Source: Microcebus murinus | Taxonomy: Eukaryota; Chordata; Mammalia; Primates; Cheirogaleidae | Assembly: GCF_040939455.1 (NCBI RefSeq) | Contig: NC_134106.1 | Location: 37,346,001 to 37,410,000 of the forward strand | Length of the DNA stretch: 64,000 bases | Direction of reading: 5' to 3' | Shown here: positions 34,447 to 44,605 of the stretch, in pieces | Numbering within the stretch: position 1 is the first letter of the stretch | How the letters are laid out: every line of letters begins with the position of its first letter | Notes under the pieces: generated by a model | What the model saw: only the letters and a program-made list of their open reading frames with translations | Told to the model about the DNA's origin: nothing | Database searches by the model: none | Translations under genes and position numbers: made by a program

Positions 34447-34860
34447 ATTCAGTAATCCAATGAGCAGTTATCGAGAGCCAGTGTGCCCCCACCACTGTGC
34501 TAAGCAGTGTGGCTGTTTCATGGCAGACAAGACAGGCGTGGCCCCCGCCCTGGTGGTACTTCGGGTCGGATGGAGGATGGACACCAAACAAGCAACACAG
34601 GTGTGTGAAAAGGGCTCTGGGGAAAGGCAAGATGCCGAGTCCAAGGTGAGGAGAGGAGGCTCACCTTTCAGTGGCACTGTCAGCGATGGACTCTCTGTGG
34701 AAGAGACGTTTAAACCGAGACCCAGAGGGAGAGAAGGAGCAGGATATAGAAAGGGAAATAAGTGTTTTCCAGGCAGAGGAAACTGCACGTGCAAAGGCCC
34801 TGAGGTGGGAAAGAACTGGGTGTGCTCAAGGTAAAAAAACAGAGAAAGTAGGACAACCAC
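34447..34860 (+). repeat. Old LINE 3'-region fragment, well preserved
   Basis: It includes atgagcagttatcgagagcc, gtgctaagcagtgtggctg, atggacaccaaacaagcaac, accgagacccagagggagag, ttttccaggcagaggaaact, gcacgtgcaaaggccctgag and tgggaaagaactgggtgtgc. The order matches an old mammalian LINE 3' end (L1M or L2 class, not resolved) and is the clearest copy in the window. Confidence 0.75.
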
Positions 34861-35469
34861 GTCTCAGAATAAAGAATGGCCCTTTTAAGTGAAAGACATT
34901 CAGTTTTAGGAAAACTTACAACAACATCTGTCTTTCTGTCTTCCTTTCTGCGTTTCTTCCTCCCTCCCTGCCCCCTGCCTCATTTTGTTGTGGTCTAATG
35001 AAAGGTTTTCTTGGTTCAGAACTACTAATTCTGTTAAAGAGGCGCTGTCCTTTACGTGTGGGGAGGACAGCAGGGGGCTCAGGCTTCGACTTAGTGGGTG
35101 TCTTCCCTGACGCAGGGGACGCTGGGCCTTGAGCTTGCGGAACCTGTCCTGGAATCCGCTTGGTGTTCGTGGACGCTAATGTCTGTGTCCCTCAGAACCC
35201 AGGTGGACCCGAGGCATTGGCCACTGGCCTGAGAGTATTAATAACTTTCACGTATGTGAATAGGCTGGTCGCGGCCTCGCGGTTTGGGTGTTAGGGCGAG
35301 AGGGCAACCACACGGCGTCTCACCTCTTGGCCTCTGGGTTTCCAGCATCTGCAGGTTCCTCCCTAGGCTTTGTTGTTTTCCCTGACACTGGCTGGAATTG
35401 TTCCCTGGCAGAGAATGAGACTGGGCTTCTCAGAGCTTTTCTGCGGGCAAGCGACTCCGAGCTGTGAGT
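34861..35469. other. Single-copy sequence with local CpG enrichment
   Basis: About eighteen CpG dinucleotides lie in 35040-35320, more than in surrounding DNA, with a CTCF-like motif at 35067-35078. It is too short and too low in GC for a confident CpG island. Confidence 0.4.
35067..35078 (+). promoter_or_regulatory. CTCF-like core motif (candidate)
   Basis: acagcagggggc matches 11 of 12 positions of the common CTCF core. It lies outside recognised repeats, in a CpG-enriched patch. A single motif of this length occurs often by chance, so this is only a candidate. Confidence 0.25.
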
Positions 35470-35760
35470 TGAATGAATAACTCATTCACTCACTTGCCAG
35501 TATTTCTTGAGTGTCGGCTGCGTGCAGCTGTGTGCGTGTGGCTGTGCAGGTACCGTGGGGCGTAGAGGAGTGCCCGCCATCAGATGACCCCCCTCCTCGA
35601 CACATAGCGTCTTTCACCTGGGGCTGTCCCCGTGTGTACTGGCCTTGTCACCTCTGCCAGGCTTAAGCTTCTGGTGGGAGGAAGCGTCTCATCTCCTCCT
35701 GTTCTGACCCTTTGACATTCCCGGTGGGCACTAACGAATCTTGAATTCTGTCACTGATTT
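35470..35760 (+). repeat. Possible L2-class fragment
   Basis: attcactcacttgccagtat, ttcttgagtgtcggctgcgt and later cttctggtgggaggaagcgt resemble old LINE sections but are weak. Confidence 0.33.
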
Positions 35761-35983
35761 TTGGTGCCTCAGGGAACTCAGAGTCCTTGAAGATGTGCTT
35801 CGTTTTTCTCCATGACCTATTTTGACTTCTCTTGGAGGAAATCCCTCCCCTCTTACTTTCATCTGTCCCCTGTCCTTCATTGTCATGGGGCTCCTGGGAA
35901 GCAAGGACTCCTGCCTCTCTCTCCCAAAAACTTGGCTTCTTCTGGAATTTTCTCCAAGTGTCAGTCTACAGGTTAGTATGGTT

Positions 35984-36286
35984 TTTGTTTGTTTGTTTTG
36001 GTTTGGTTTTTGAGACAGGATCTCTCTGTGTCACCTGGGGCTAGAGTGCAGTGGTGTCACTATAACTCACAGCAACCTCAAACTCCTGGGCTCAGGTGAT
36101 CCTCCTGCCTCAGCCTCCCAAGCAGCTGGGACTGTAGGTATGCACAACCACACCTGGCCAATTTTTCTTATTTTTTGCAGAGATGGGGTCTTATTATGTT
36201 GTTCAGGCTAGGCTCGAGCCTGGCCTCAAGCAATACTCCTGCCTTGGTCTCCCAAAGTGCTAGGATTATAGGCTTGGTGCCTAGCC
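35984..36286 (-). mobile_element. AluJ-like SINE, antisense
   Basis: Antisense dimeric Alu: ttttgagacaggatctctct, ctagagtgcagtggtgtcac, cagcctcccaagcagctggg, gcagagatggggtcttatta and tcccaaagtgctaggattat. The 5' end is shortened (ggcttggtgcctagcc). Flanking gttagtatg (35972-35980) and gctagtatg (36290-36298) look like a degraded target duplication. Confidence 0.9.
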
Positions 36287-36434
36287 CAAGCTAGTATGCT
36301 TTAAGTAGTAGAATCCCTTCCATAAATAAAATCTGCAGGGTGTGAGGGGATGAAGAAGAGGTGAGTGGGGACTCCTTACATAGGGGTGGATTTGGAGAGC
36401 CCTCTGCCTTGCTTGTGTCATGTCAGGCCTCAGA

Positions 36435-36600
36435 GCTGGAGGGGACAGGCATTGTCGTTCCCATCTTGCAGAGCTGGAAGCCGAGCCTTGGGACGTAAAC
36501 CACCTTGCCCAAGGTCACTCAGCTTCTCAATGTCGGAACCAGGGTTTGAGTCTGGGGCTTTCGGCTCCAGAGCCTGTAGCGCACCACCCTACCGTGGTGT
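36435..36600 (-). repeat. MIR SINE, antisense
   Basis: cgttcccatcttgcagagct, ccttgcccaaggtcactcag, agggtttgagtctggggct and gctccagagcctgtagcgc match an inverted MIR 5' half. Confidence 0.85.
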
Positions 36601-38186
36601 CCCCTTTCCTGCGCTGAGCTAAGTGCTCTCATGGGTTCCTGGTGAGTAATGGCTTTGAGTGAGATTTGGGTTTTTCTTCCTCAATGTGGCCCATGTCATC
36701 TTGTTTCTCCCCCACTCTGTCTCTTGGCAGCTAGTTCAATTTTTCTTGTTTCTTGCCACCTCTCCTCACCTCATAAACTGGCTGTCTTTGGTGACTCAGT
36801 TATTTCTTCTGCTTCTATTTTTGGGGCGGCATGAGGTTTGATGGTTTGGACAGGTGGAGCAGTGTTCACTGAAGACAAACTGAAGTCCACAAATCCTGCT
36901 TTCAGCTCTTCCTCCCCTTTCTGTACCTCCTCCCACCCCTGAACCACCCTCCTGGATGGTGGCCCCAAAGTCTCTGCTCCCATGCCTGGGCCCAGGTCCT
37001 CAGCCGAGTCCTACCTGTTAAAATTCTGTTTCAGTTTTTAACTTCAAAAGTGCCTTTTGAAACCTGCAAGTGCTTCCTTTCCCTCCCCTGTCTTTCTGCA
37101 CTTGTCTCTTATTCACCTTCAGTTGAACAGGGCCGAGGCAGAACTAGGATTCTTGGGAAAGGTTGTTTCTCCAGCTCTCAAAGGTCAAGGCTGGTGCCAT
37201 GGTAATAGCCCTTCTGTCCTGAACCTGTCCAAGGTCCTTGAGTGAAAGGATGGGGATCCCACTGCGTTTGCCTCCCAGAATAGGCTGGGCCCAGACGAGG
37301 GTGATGTAACCACTGTGAAGAAGGAGGAGTCTGATCCTCATTCGCCTCCCACCATGCAGCTTCTCTTGCTTCCAGGTTGTTTGTGTGTCTGTCATGTCTG
37401 GTTTGGACCTGTGGGTTAAGGAGCAGCACTTAGACACCAAGTGCTTTGCAATCTCTTCTCTTTCTCAATCAGCTGTCTCCCTATTCATCATCCATCTTTT
37501 TCTAATCTATCTATGCATGGGCTCCTGCACATAGACACAGCTACATGCATATTTTGGAGGGTTTTGCTTGCATAAGGAAACCTACGTTATGCTCCTCCTA
37601 AAGCATAATGCATGCTGTGTGCATATCTGCAGGTGCCATGGGGCATGATACGTCCCTTCTCTCTGAGTTCTGTAATCTATTTTGACTGTAAGAAGAGGAT
37701 CCTGAGGCTTCTTTCCTAATAGCTTGTGTTTTTATTGGTGGTGATGATATTTAGCCCACTGAAGTAGTCTGCTGGGGACATCCACACTCTGTCTTCTGCC
37801 CCTGTGTTGGGGGCTTCTGAGGATAAAGAGGAAGCGGAGGGTCCCAGGACCCACTGGTCTGGCTACGCCCATAAGCTGGTCATTAGTTTCTGAGCAAAAG
37901 AGTCAAACTGTGTAAATGGTCTCCTGTGGCTGTTAACTATGGGTAGAGGACTGGGCAGAGGATGCCCCAGTATCACGGATTATCTCTCTGTGTCACTGGC
38001 AATTGTGCTCCAGCCCCAGAGAGTATCTCTTGTGGACATTAAAAGGCTCCTTTTGCACGTGAGCAGATGTGGGCCCCTGAAAAGGCTGATGGCTGGTTGC
38101 CAAGAATTCTTTTAGTGTGGCAGATTGTTTTGGTAAATTGACCAAGATTCTCAGGCTTGTGGACTAAGACCGTGGGTTTACGGGGC
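36601..38186. other. Unrecognised single-copy sequence
   Basis: No exon, RNA gene or repeat is recognised over 1.6 kb. Confidence 0.35.
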
Positions 38187-38190
38187 TCCC

Positions 38191-38395
38191 GACCTCAGCT
38201 CTATTGATATTTGGGCCAGATAACTCTTTGTTGTGGGGAGCCGTCTTATGCAACGTAGGATGTTTAGTCATATCCCTGGCCTCTGCCCACTACATGCCAA
38301 TAGCACTCTCCTCCCAGTTGCGACAACCACAAATATCTCCAGACGTTACCAAATGCTCCCTACAGGGCACAATTGCCCCTAGTTGAGAACCACTG
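38191..38395 (-). mobile_element. MER20-like hAT-Charlie element, antisense
   Basis: The plus strand is the inverse of a MER20-type non-autonomous hAT: cctcagctctattgatattt, gggccagataactctttgtt, gtaggatgtttagtcatatc, cctggcctctgcccactaca and the terminal gttgagaaccactg. About 205 bp is close to the family's full length of roughly 220. MER20 copies are known to act as enhancers in endometrial cells; nothing here shows this copy does. Confidence 0.75.
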
Positions 38396-39128
38396 GGTTA
38401 GCACATGAGAGTGTCCAGACATTTGGGGAGAGCTAATAGTAACCAAGTGCTTGCAACTGTTTATATATAAAGTCAGTATGCCAGTTCAAGTTACAAGGAG
38501 AATTGTGTGTTATGCCAACTGGGATTCTAGGATCAATTGGTTAACCTGTTACAGTTCTAGAGGCAAGCTCTGCAGAAAACTCAACTCTAATGCTGGAATC
38601 AGTCAAGAAAATGGGTTCAGCAATTCCATGGTTTAATCTGGAGTTCCAAGGAACACTAGTTTTGGGGTTGTTAATGGTTATTCCTCCTAGGGATTTGAGA
38701 ATTCCCCAATACCTGCCCCCCTACCAGTGATGGCTTGGGGCAATACTGGGGGGAGCAATACTGGGGACCCTCTTGTATGAGTGAGTGAGAAGCACAGTAT
38801 GGGATATCAGAATGCTGAGATTGTAAAGTTCATATCTGAGCTAGAAATCTGTGGCATTTGGGTAGATGGAGTCTTTGATGTGTCCCTGCCCAGTAAATGC
38901 CAATAATTCTTGTTCACTAAAAGCCAGTAGCCCTCTTGCCCATGCTTATCTCCTGACGTCCCCCTAGAAGGGTAGTGCTGTCCTCTAGTGAGATCCTAGC
39001 TTGATATATTGATTCATGCATCATTCATTCATTCACCTAATTATTCATGCAGGTGAGAGTTAAGGTCACTTCTGCTTGTCATGGCTGTGCATTTGGGAAG
39101 AAGATTGGTGCTCAAGATTGTTATCAGT
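38396..39128. other. Single-copy sequence
   Basis: Nothing recognised apart from a short attcattcattca run near 39020. Confidence 0.4.
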
Positions 39129-39129
39129 T

Positions 39130-39310
39130 AATTCTCATAAAAATCCTGAGCTAGGTATAGGTAATTGCCTAGGTTTCACAGGAAATCTGGCTACTCCTGC
39201 TTTTTAGAAATGAGGAAACTGAGGGTCTGTGACTTGCCCAAGGTCCAGCTAGTTAAGAGGCAGAGCTGGGATTTAGACCTATTTTCACAGTTCCGCATTG
39301 CCTTGGGGAA
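39130..39310 (-). repeat. MIR SINE, antisense
   Basis: ttaattctcataaaaatcct, agaaatgaggaaactgaggg, gacttgcccaaggtccagct and ggcagagctgggatttagac. Confidence 0.88.
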
Positions 39311-39624
39311 GCAAGCCACACCCACGGGGAAAGTTAAATAACAACAGGAGTTACATAACCCAGGACAATAGTGCAGTGGCTGTCACCAGGCAGTGAATGA
39401 AATGCTAGGTGGCATAGAAAAACTAGTTGTCAGGGGAGCTCAGAAGGTATATTCTTACAGGGCTGGGTCTGGGTCATCAGCATTTGATAGGGGATATGGA
39501 GCTGGCCCCAGACCCTTAAGATGCATAGAATCTAATGGACAAAAAGCAGCAGGGTGGTTCTGATTTAGTTTCTCTGGAAACTCAGATGGAATGCGAGCAT
39601 CTTTCATCTTTCTTGTTTTCTGAA

Positions 39625-40139
39625 CTAGTGATGCTCAAACTTTTGGGCCTCAAGACCAAAACTTAAATTATTTAAATTTAAATATTTTAAAATTATTGAA
39701 GATTCCATAGATATTTTATTTATGTGGACTATAGCTATCAATATTTACCACATCAAAATTAAAACTAATAGATTTTTTAATTATTTAAAAAATAAGCCCG
39801 TTGAATGTTAATAGGAAGGGCATGTTTTTTATGAAATAAACTATATTTCCAAAATGAAAATCTTGGAGGCGTGGCACTGTTTTATATTTTTTGCAAATCT
39901 CTCTGTAATGTCTGGCTTAAAAGAAGGCAGCTGGATTCTTTTATCTGCTTTTGCATTCAGTCTGTTGTCATATCACATGTCTTGTAGCCTCTGTACATTC
40001 CTAAGAGCATGAAAGTGAAAGAGACAAGAAATGTGTTAGTATTAAGAGAATAATTATGACCTTGCAGACAAACTGAAAAGGTCTCAAAGATCCCTAAGGG
40101 TCCCTAGACCACATTTATACTTAAACCGGGGAACCACTG
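39625..40139 (+). mobile_element. hAT-like AT-rich DNA transposon relic
   Basis: The left end (ctagtgatgctcaaactttt) and the complement of the right end (cagtggttccccggttt) are related hAT-type termini. Inside are landmarks I recall from an old mammalian hAT family: tatttatgtggactatagct, atcaatatttaccacatc, ttgcaaatctctctgtaatg and aaagaaggcagctggattc. At 515 bp it is internally deleted and has no transposase. No clear 8-bp duplication remains. Confidence 0.65.
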
Positions 40140-41066
40140 CTTATACTTAAACCTAGGCAGGAGAGGGTGTTAAAGTTGGGTGGGAACTTGAGTCTTGCTA
40201 GATCACTCTTGGGAAACAGGAGATGAGGGAAAGCAGATGGGTCACTATCTTTTCACTTCCTGGGACCATCAGAGGTTCTCTCTCTGTCTCTGAGTGTACT
40301 AACCACGTGTGATGCAGTGGTGATGAGAGATTTGGCCTATTTTCATTTGGAGTGCTAATCTCAGCTTGTGTGTAACAAAAGCACCTCATGGTTCTCTTGG
40401 TAGAAACCCAGAAATGCATTGTAGTCGGTTAGATAAGTTAGCAGCATTTATCCTCTGTTTGCAGATGGAGGGAAACAAGTAGTGTGTGAGTGGCCACTTC
40501 TGCTCTCTTGGAGCTTTTGGTCTGCATGGTTTACACACGTGGTTATTCCATCCCTAGCAATTCTTGGTAGAAAATCTTCCCTGTGAAAAATATGCAAGGG
40601 GGGAAGAGGGGCCCCTGTGAGTGCCAGAATCTAGTTCATATGTATTTCCAAGGTAGTAATTAGAGGGAGCCTGTAATTAGCCTCAGGAATCTTCCAGGGC
40701 CTGAGGTTTAAGTGTTAATTTTCAACACAGATGTGCTTCTGGGCATTAGGTTAAATGTGGCCTGCTTGGAGCCGTTTGTTGGAAAGGTACTGTCCTTTTT
40801 CTTAACCAGTTCGGCCTGTTGATGGTCATGATTCACCATTCCCTTCTGCCCACTGTAGATTTTCTGCTACTCAGGACAGCTCACTGGTTTTGAGTTTGAC
40901 ATTCCAACACATGTTCTTTTAATTTCTTCATTTCTGTGATGACATGGGCTTCTTTCAGGAGACCCTGCTTTCACTTCTTGTTTTTGAGCAGCTTGAATAG
41001 TTTAGAATCTCCAATTGCTACTGCCTGGCTACAGATTCTGGACAGTGTACTGGCATCTCAGCTATA
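40140..41066. other. Single-copy sequence
   Basis: Nothing recognised. ttatacttaaacct (40141-40154) repeats a segment just inside the hAT end, probably a small local duplication. Confidence 0.4.
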
Positions 41067-41068
41067 TG

Positions 41069-42713
41069 CAGGCATACCTCATTTTATGGCACTTTGCCTT
41101 ATTATGCATCCCAGATATTGTGATTTTTACAAATGGAAGGTTTGTGGCAATTCTGAGTCAAGCAAGTCTGTCGGCGCCATTTTTCTAACAACATGTGCTC
41201 ACTTTGTGTCTTTGTGTCACATTTTGATACTTCTTGCAATATTTCAAACTCCCCCCCCCATCTTGGTATCTGTGTGTATAAACTTTTTCAACTTGAATAT
41301 ATCTATTATGGTGATCAGTGATCTTGGATATTACTATTGTAATTATTTTGGGGCATTATGAACCATGCCCATATAAGATGGTGAACTTAATCAATAAATG
41401 ATTTGTGTGCTCTCACTGCTCCACTGACCAGCCATTCCCCCATCTCTCTCCTTCTCCCTGGGTCTCCTTAATCCCTGAGACATGATGATATTGAAATTAG
41501 GCCAATTAATAACCCTACAAGGGCCTTTAAGTGTTCAAGTGAGTGTTCATCTGTCACTTGAAATCAAAAACTAGAAATGTTTAAGGTTAGTGAGGAAGGC
41601 ATGTTGAAAGCTGAGATGAGCCAGAAGCTAGGCCTTTTGCACCAGACAGTTAGCCAAGTTGTGAATGCAAAGGAAAAGTTCTTGAAGGAAAAGTGCTACT
41701 TCAGTGAACACATGAATGATAAGAAAGCAAAACAGCCTCATTGCTGGTTAAAGAATGAACCAGCTGTAACATTACATTAAGTATAAGCTTAGTCCAAAGT
41801 AAGGCCCTAACTATTCAATACTATGTAGGTTGAGGGAAGTAAGAAAGTTGCAGAAGAAAAGTTTGAAGCCAGCAGATGTTGGTTGGTTCATGAGGTTTAA
41901 GGAAAGAAGCTGTCTCCATAACATAAATGTGCAAGGGAAAGCAGCAAATCCTGATACAGATGCTTCAGCAAGTTATCCAGATCTGGCCAAGGTAATTGAT
42001 GAAGACGGCTACATTAAACAACAGAGTTTCAATGTGGACAAAGCACCCTTCTATTAGAAGATGCCATCTGGGACTTTCAGAGCTAGAGAGGAGAAGTCAA
42101 TGGCTGACTTCAAAGCTTAGTAGGACAGTTTGACTCTCTTGTTAGGGGCCAATACAGCTGGTGACTTTAGGTTGAAGCTGAGGTTTACTTATCATTTACC
42201 CAATCCTAGGGCCCCTTGGAATTATGCTGAATCTACTCTCTTGTGCTTCTATCAAGGAACAACAAAGCCTGGATGACAGCACCTCTCTTTACAGCATGGT
42301 TTATTGAATATTTTAAGCTCACTATGAGACGTACTGCTCAGGGAAAATAAAAAGATTCCTTTCAGAATGTTACTGCTCATGGACAAGGCACCTGGTCACC
42401 CAAGAGCTCTGATGGAGATGTATGTTTTCATCCCTACTAACACAGCATCCGTTCTGCAGCCCATGGTTCAAGGAGTAATTTTGACTTTCAGGTCTTATTC
42501 TTTTATTTAAGAAATATATTTCATAAGCTATAGCTGCCATACATAGTGATTCATCTGATAGATCTGGGCGAAGTAAATTGGAAATCTTCTGGAAAGGATT
42601 CTCTATCCCAGGTGCCATTAAGAACATTCATAATTCATGAGAGGAGTTCAAAATACCAACATTAATAGGAGTTTGGAAGATGTTAAACCTACAGTATCTC
42701 TGAGGTGTGCCTG
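41069..42713 (+). mobile_element. Tigger1 DNA transposon, internally deleted
   Basis: A pogo-type (Tc1/mariner superfamily) element with matching ends: caggcatacctcatt on the left and the complement of tgaggtgtgcctg on the right. A TA follows the right end (42714-42715); the left one has decayed to TG. At 1,645 bp it is shorter than the family's roughly 2.4 kb because the part after gagtttggaaga is deleted almost to the right terminus. The 5' non-coding part (41069-41519) is close to consensus apart from a short C-run. Confidence 0.92.
41520..42682 (+). pseudogene. Broken Tigger1 transposase
   Basis: The reading frame of the pogo-like transposase can be followed from the position of the family start codon, which is now AGG (41520-41522), through an N-terminal helix-turn-helix part (open segment 41577-41780, with a gly-met-lys-ala pattern and LGLLHQTVSQVVNAKEKFLK) and a CENP-B-type DNA-binding part (open segment 41830-42057, WFMRFKERS). 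Frameshifts and small deletions separate these, and the C-terminal part of the catalytic DDE region is missing. It cannot encode a working enzyme and shows no sign of domestication. Confidence 0.88.
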
Positions 42714-42844
42714 TAGTTTTGATTCTGAAGATATATTCTTCCTATAAAAAATATTTCCAACTTAAGCTGTCAGAAATGTCTCAAGGGCCTTTAGCTTCTG
42801 ACACTCTCACCTTGTTCATTAGCCCTCCTGTTTTCCTAGATGAC

Positions 42845-43010
42845 ATAGAAGGCTTGTAGGGTGGCTATAGGGTGATAAAAAGGGAATTAGAACTGGATTC
42901 CAGAACTAAGTTTGCTGCTTGTTAGCTGGGTGACCTTGGGCCAGCCACTTAACCTTTCTGGGCCTCAATTTCCTCATGGGAAGTAAGATTAAGAATGTTA
43001 TATGAAGGCT
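42845..43010 (+). repeat. MIR SINE, sense
   Basis: gaactggattccagaactaa, gttagctgggtgaccttggg, cagccacttaacctttctgg and cctcaatttcctcatggg. Confidence 0.9.
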
Positions 43011-44262
43011 TAGTATTGTCAAGCTCCATTTGGCTTCAGACTTGGCCTTAGAGTTCTTATTAATAGACCTGCTTTTTGCTGAGCAAATTTTCTAGGTAAA
43101 GATATATGCCTGGATGTGCATCATAGTACAGTCCCTTATCTGCCCAAGGTGAAATTAATTTTATGTGACTGGGCATAGTTAATCTTTATTAGGCAAATAG
43201 TGCAGTCTTCTCTGGAGTAGAAAATTATGTGTGTATAAGAATGGCTTACTTACCTGTTAAGGCCACAGTTATTTATTCAGCATGAGCCAAGTGCACAGTG
43301 ATATGGGAGAAATGGTAAAACCCTTTGGAAATCCTTTCATGTGAATGAGATGTGTATTGATAGTAGAAAACAAGCAATGGCAGAATGATCTGTATGTCCA
43401 ACCAGCGCACATGAGTGGGAGTGGGTGTCTCAGTGGGTTGCCCTATTATCTTTAGAGGCTTGGGACAAGGGGGGTTTGAACTCTGCCTTAAAGGATAAGA
43501 GGATTAGAACTTGGGAGGGAGGGAATTCCAGGTAGCTTAGAGGATTTGAGCAAGATTTTGTATAACATCTGTCATTCTGCCCAGATGTGCTGGCTGTCAC
43601 TTGAGCCCTGATGATTCTGGTTTCTTGCCATTGCATTGGTCTCTACTTCTCGGCTTCACATTTGGGGCATGCATTTCCATAGCATACCAGAACTCTGGGA
43701 AGCTGAGAAGGAAGCTAAAGCTCTCACTCGTTTAAACGAGGCTGAGGGAGGTGTTGTCTTATGTAAACACCATACCTCACTCTCTGTTTAAGTGTATTTT
43801 TTAAAGTGTGACTTCACATCCTTTCAGAAAGCCTTTGGTATCCCATCAAGGGATTAAGATGATGGGTGAGAAGCCACTTATGCTATATAAATTAAAGATA
43901 CTAACAGTTTTAGCTTCAAAGGGCAAAGGACCAAGGTTAGGGCAAGGAGAGGTCTCTCTCTCTTCATTTGAGGGGAACTTTTTTTTATAAGGCCCTAATT
44001 GCCTGCCTGACACCTAAATGGCCAGAAACTTTCCTAGAGGCTGGTTTAGCAAATCAAAGAATAACAATATAAGCAATGGCAGTGGTGGCTAACCCCGCCA
44101 GCACCCCTCCCCGACACTCCCACCTCCAAACACTCTCACACGCTCTTCACGGTATCCTCTTGTGCATGTTGCTTCCTTCCATGGCAGCCAGTGTGCCATT
44201 GGGTATCATTTTATAGTACAGTGGTAATGCCCACATGACATTTTAATCTTTACATCTTAGTC
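43011..44262. other. Single-copy sequence with a weak LINE trace
   Basis: At 43470-43560 the stretch gaattccaggtagcttagag resembles the attccaggcagagg section of the old LINE 3' region. The rest is unrecognised. Confidence 0.38.
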
Positions 44263-44264
44263 AC

Positions 44265-44380
44265 AGACTTCTAGAATGTCTGAGCTGGAAGGAACTTTCA
44301 TTAAAGCTCCTTGTTTTACAAATGGGGAACTGAAAACCCAGGTTGTCTGACTGTAAGTCCAGGTCTCTCTTCACCAGTTC
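44265..44380 (-). repeat. MIR-family SINE, antisense
   Basis: tagaatgtctgagctggaag, gttttacaaatggggaactg and aagtccaggtctctcttcac fit the MIR3-like inverted pattern. Confidence 0.7.
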
Positions 44381-44404
44381 GTGGGTTTTTTTTTTTTTTT
44401 CAGT

Positions 44405-44605
44405 ATCCGAGAAATAACAGCTACCACTTATTGAGACTTCACGCAAAGTGCTTTTCACATATCATGTCATTTATTTTTCATAACAACTTCTTCAAGGTTA
44501 GAGAGGTTGAGAAATGTGTGTAGAGTCAGTGTTTTTTAGTACATAATGGTGCGGAGATTTGAACTCAGGATGCAGTGGCTCTGGAGCACGATCTCCTAAG
44601 CAGCA
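44405..44605 (-). repeat. MIR SINE, antisense
   Basis: taacagctaccacttattga, catgtcatttatttttcata, gcggagatttgaactcagga and gtggctctggagcacgatct. It follows another MIR-family piece after a poly-T run. Confidence 0.85.
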
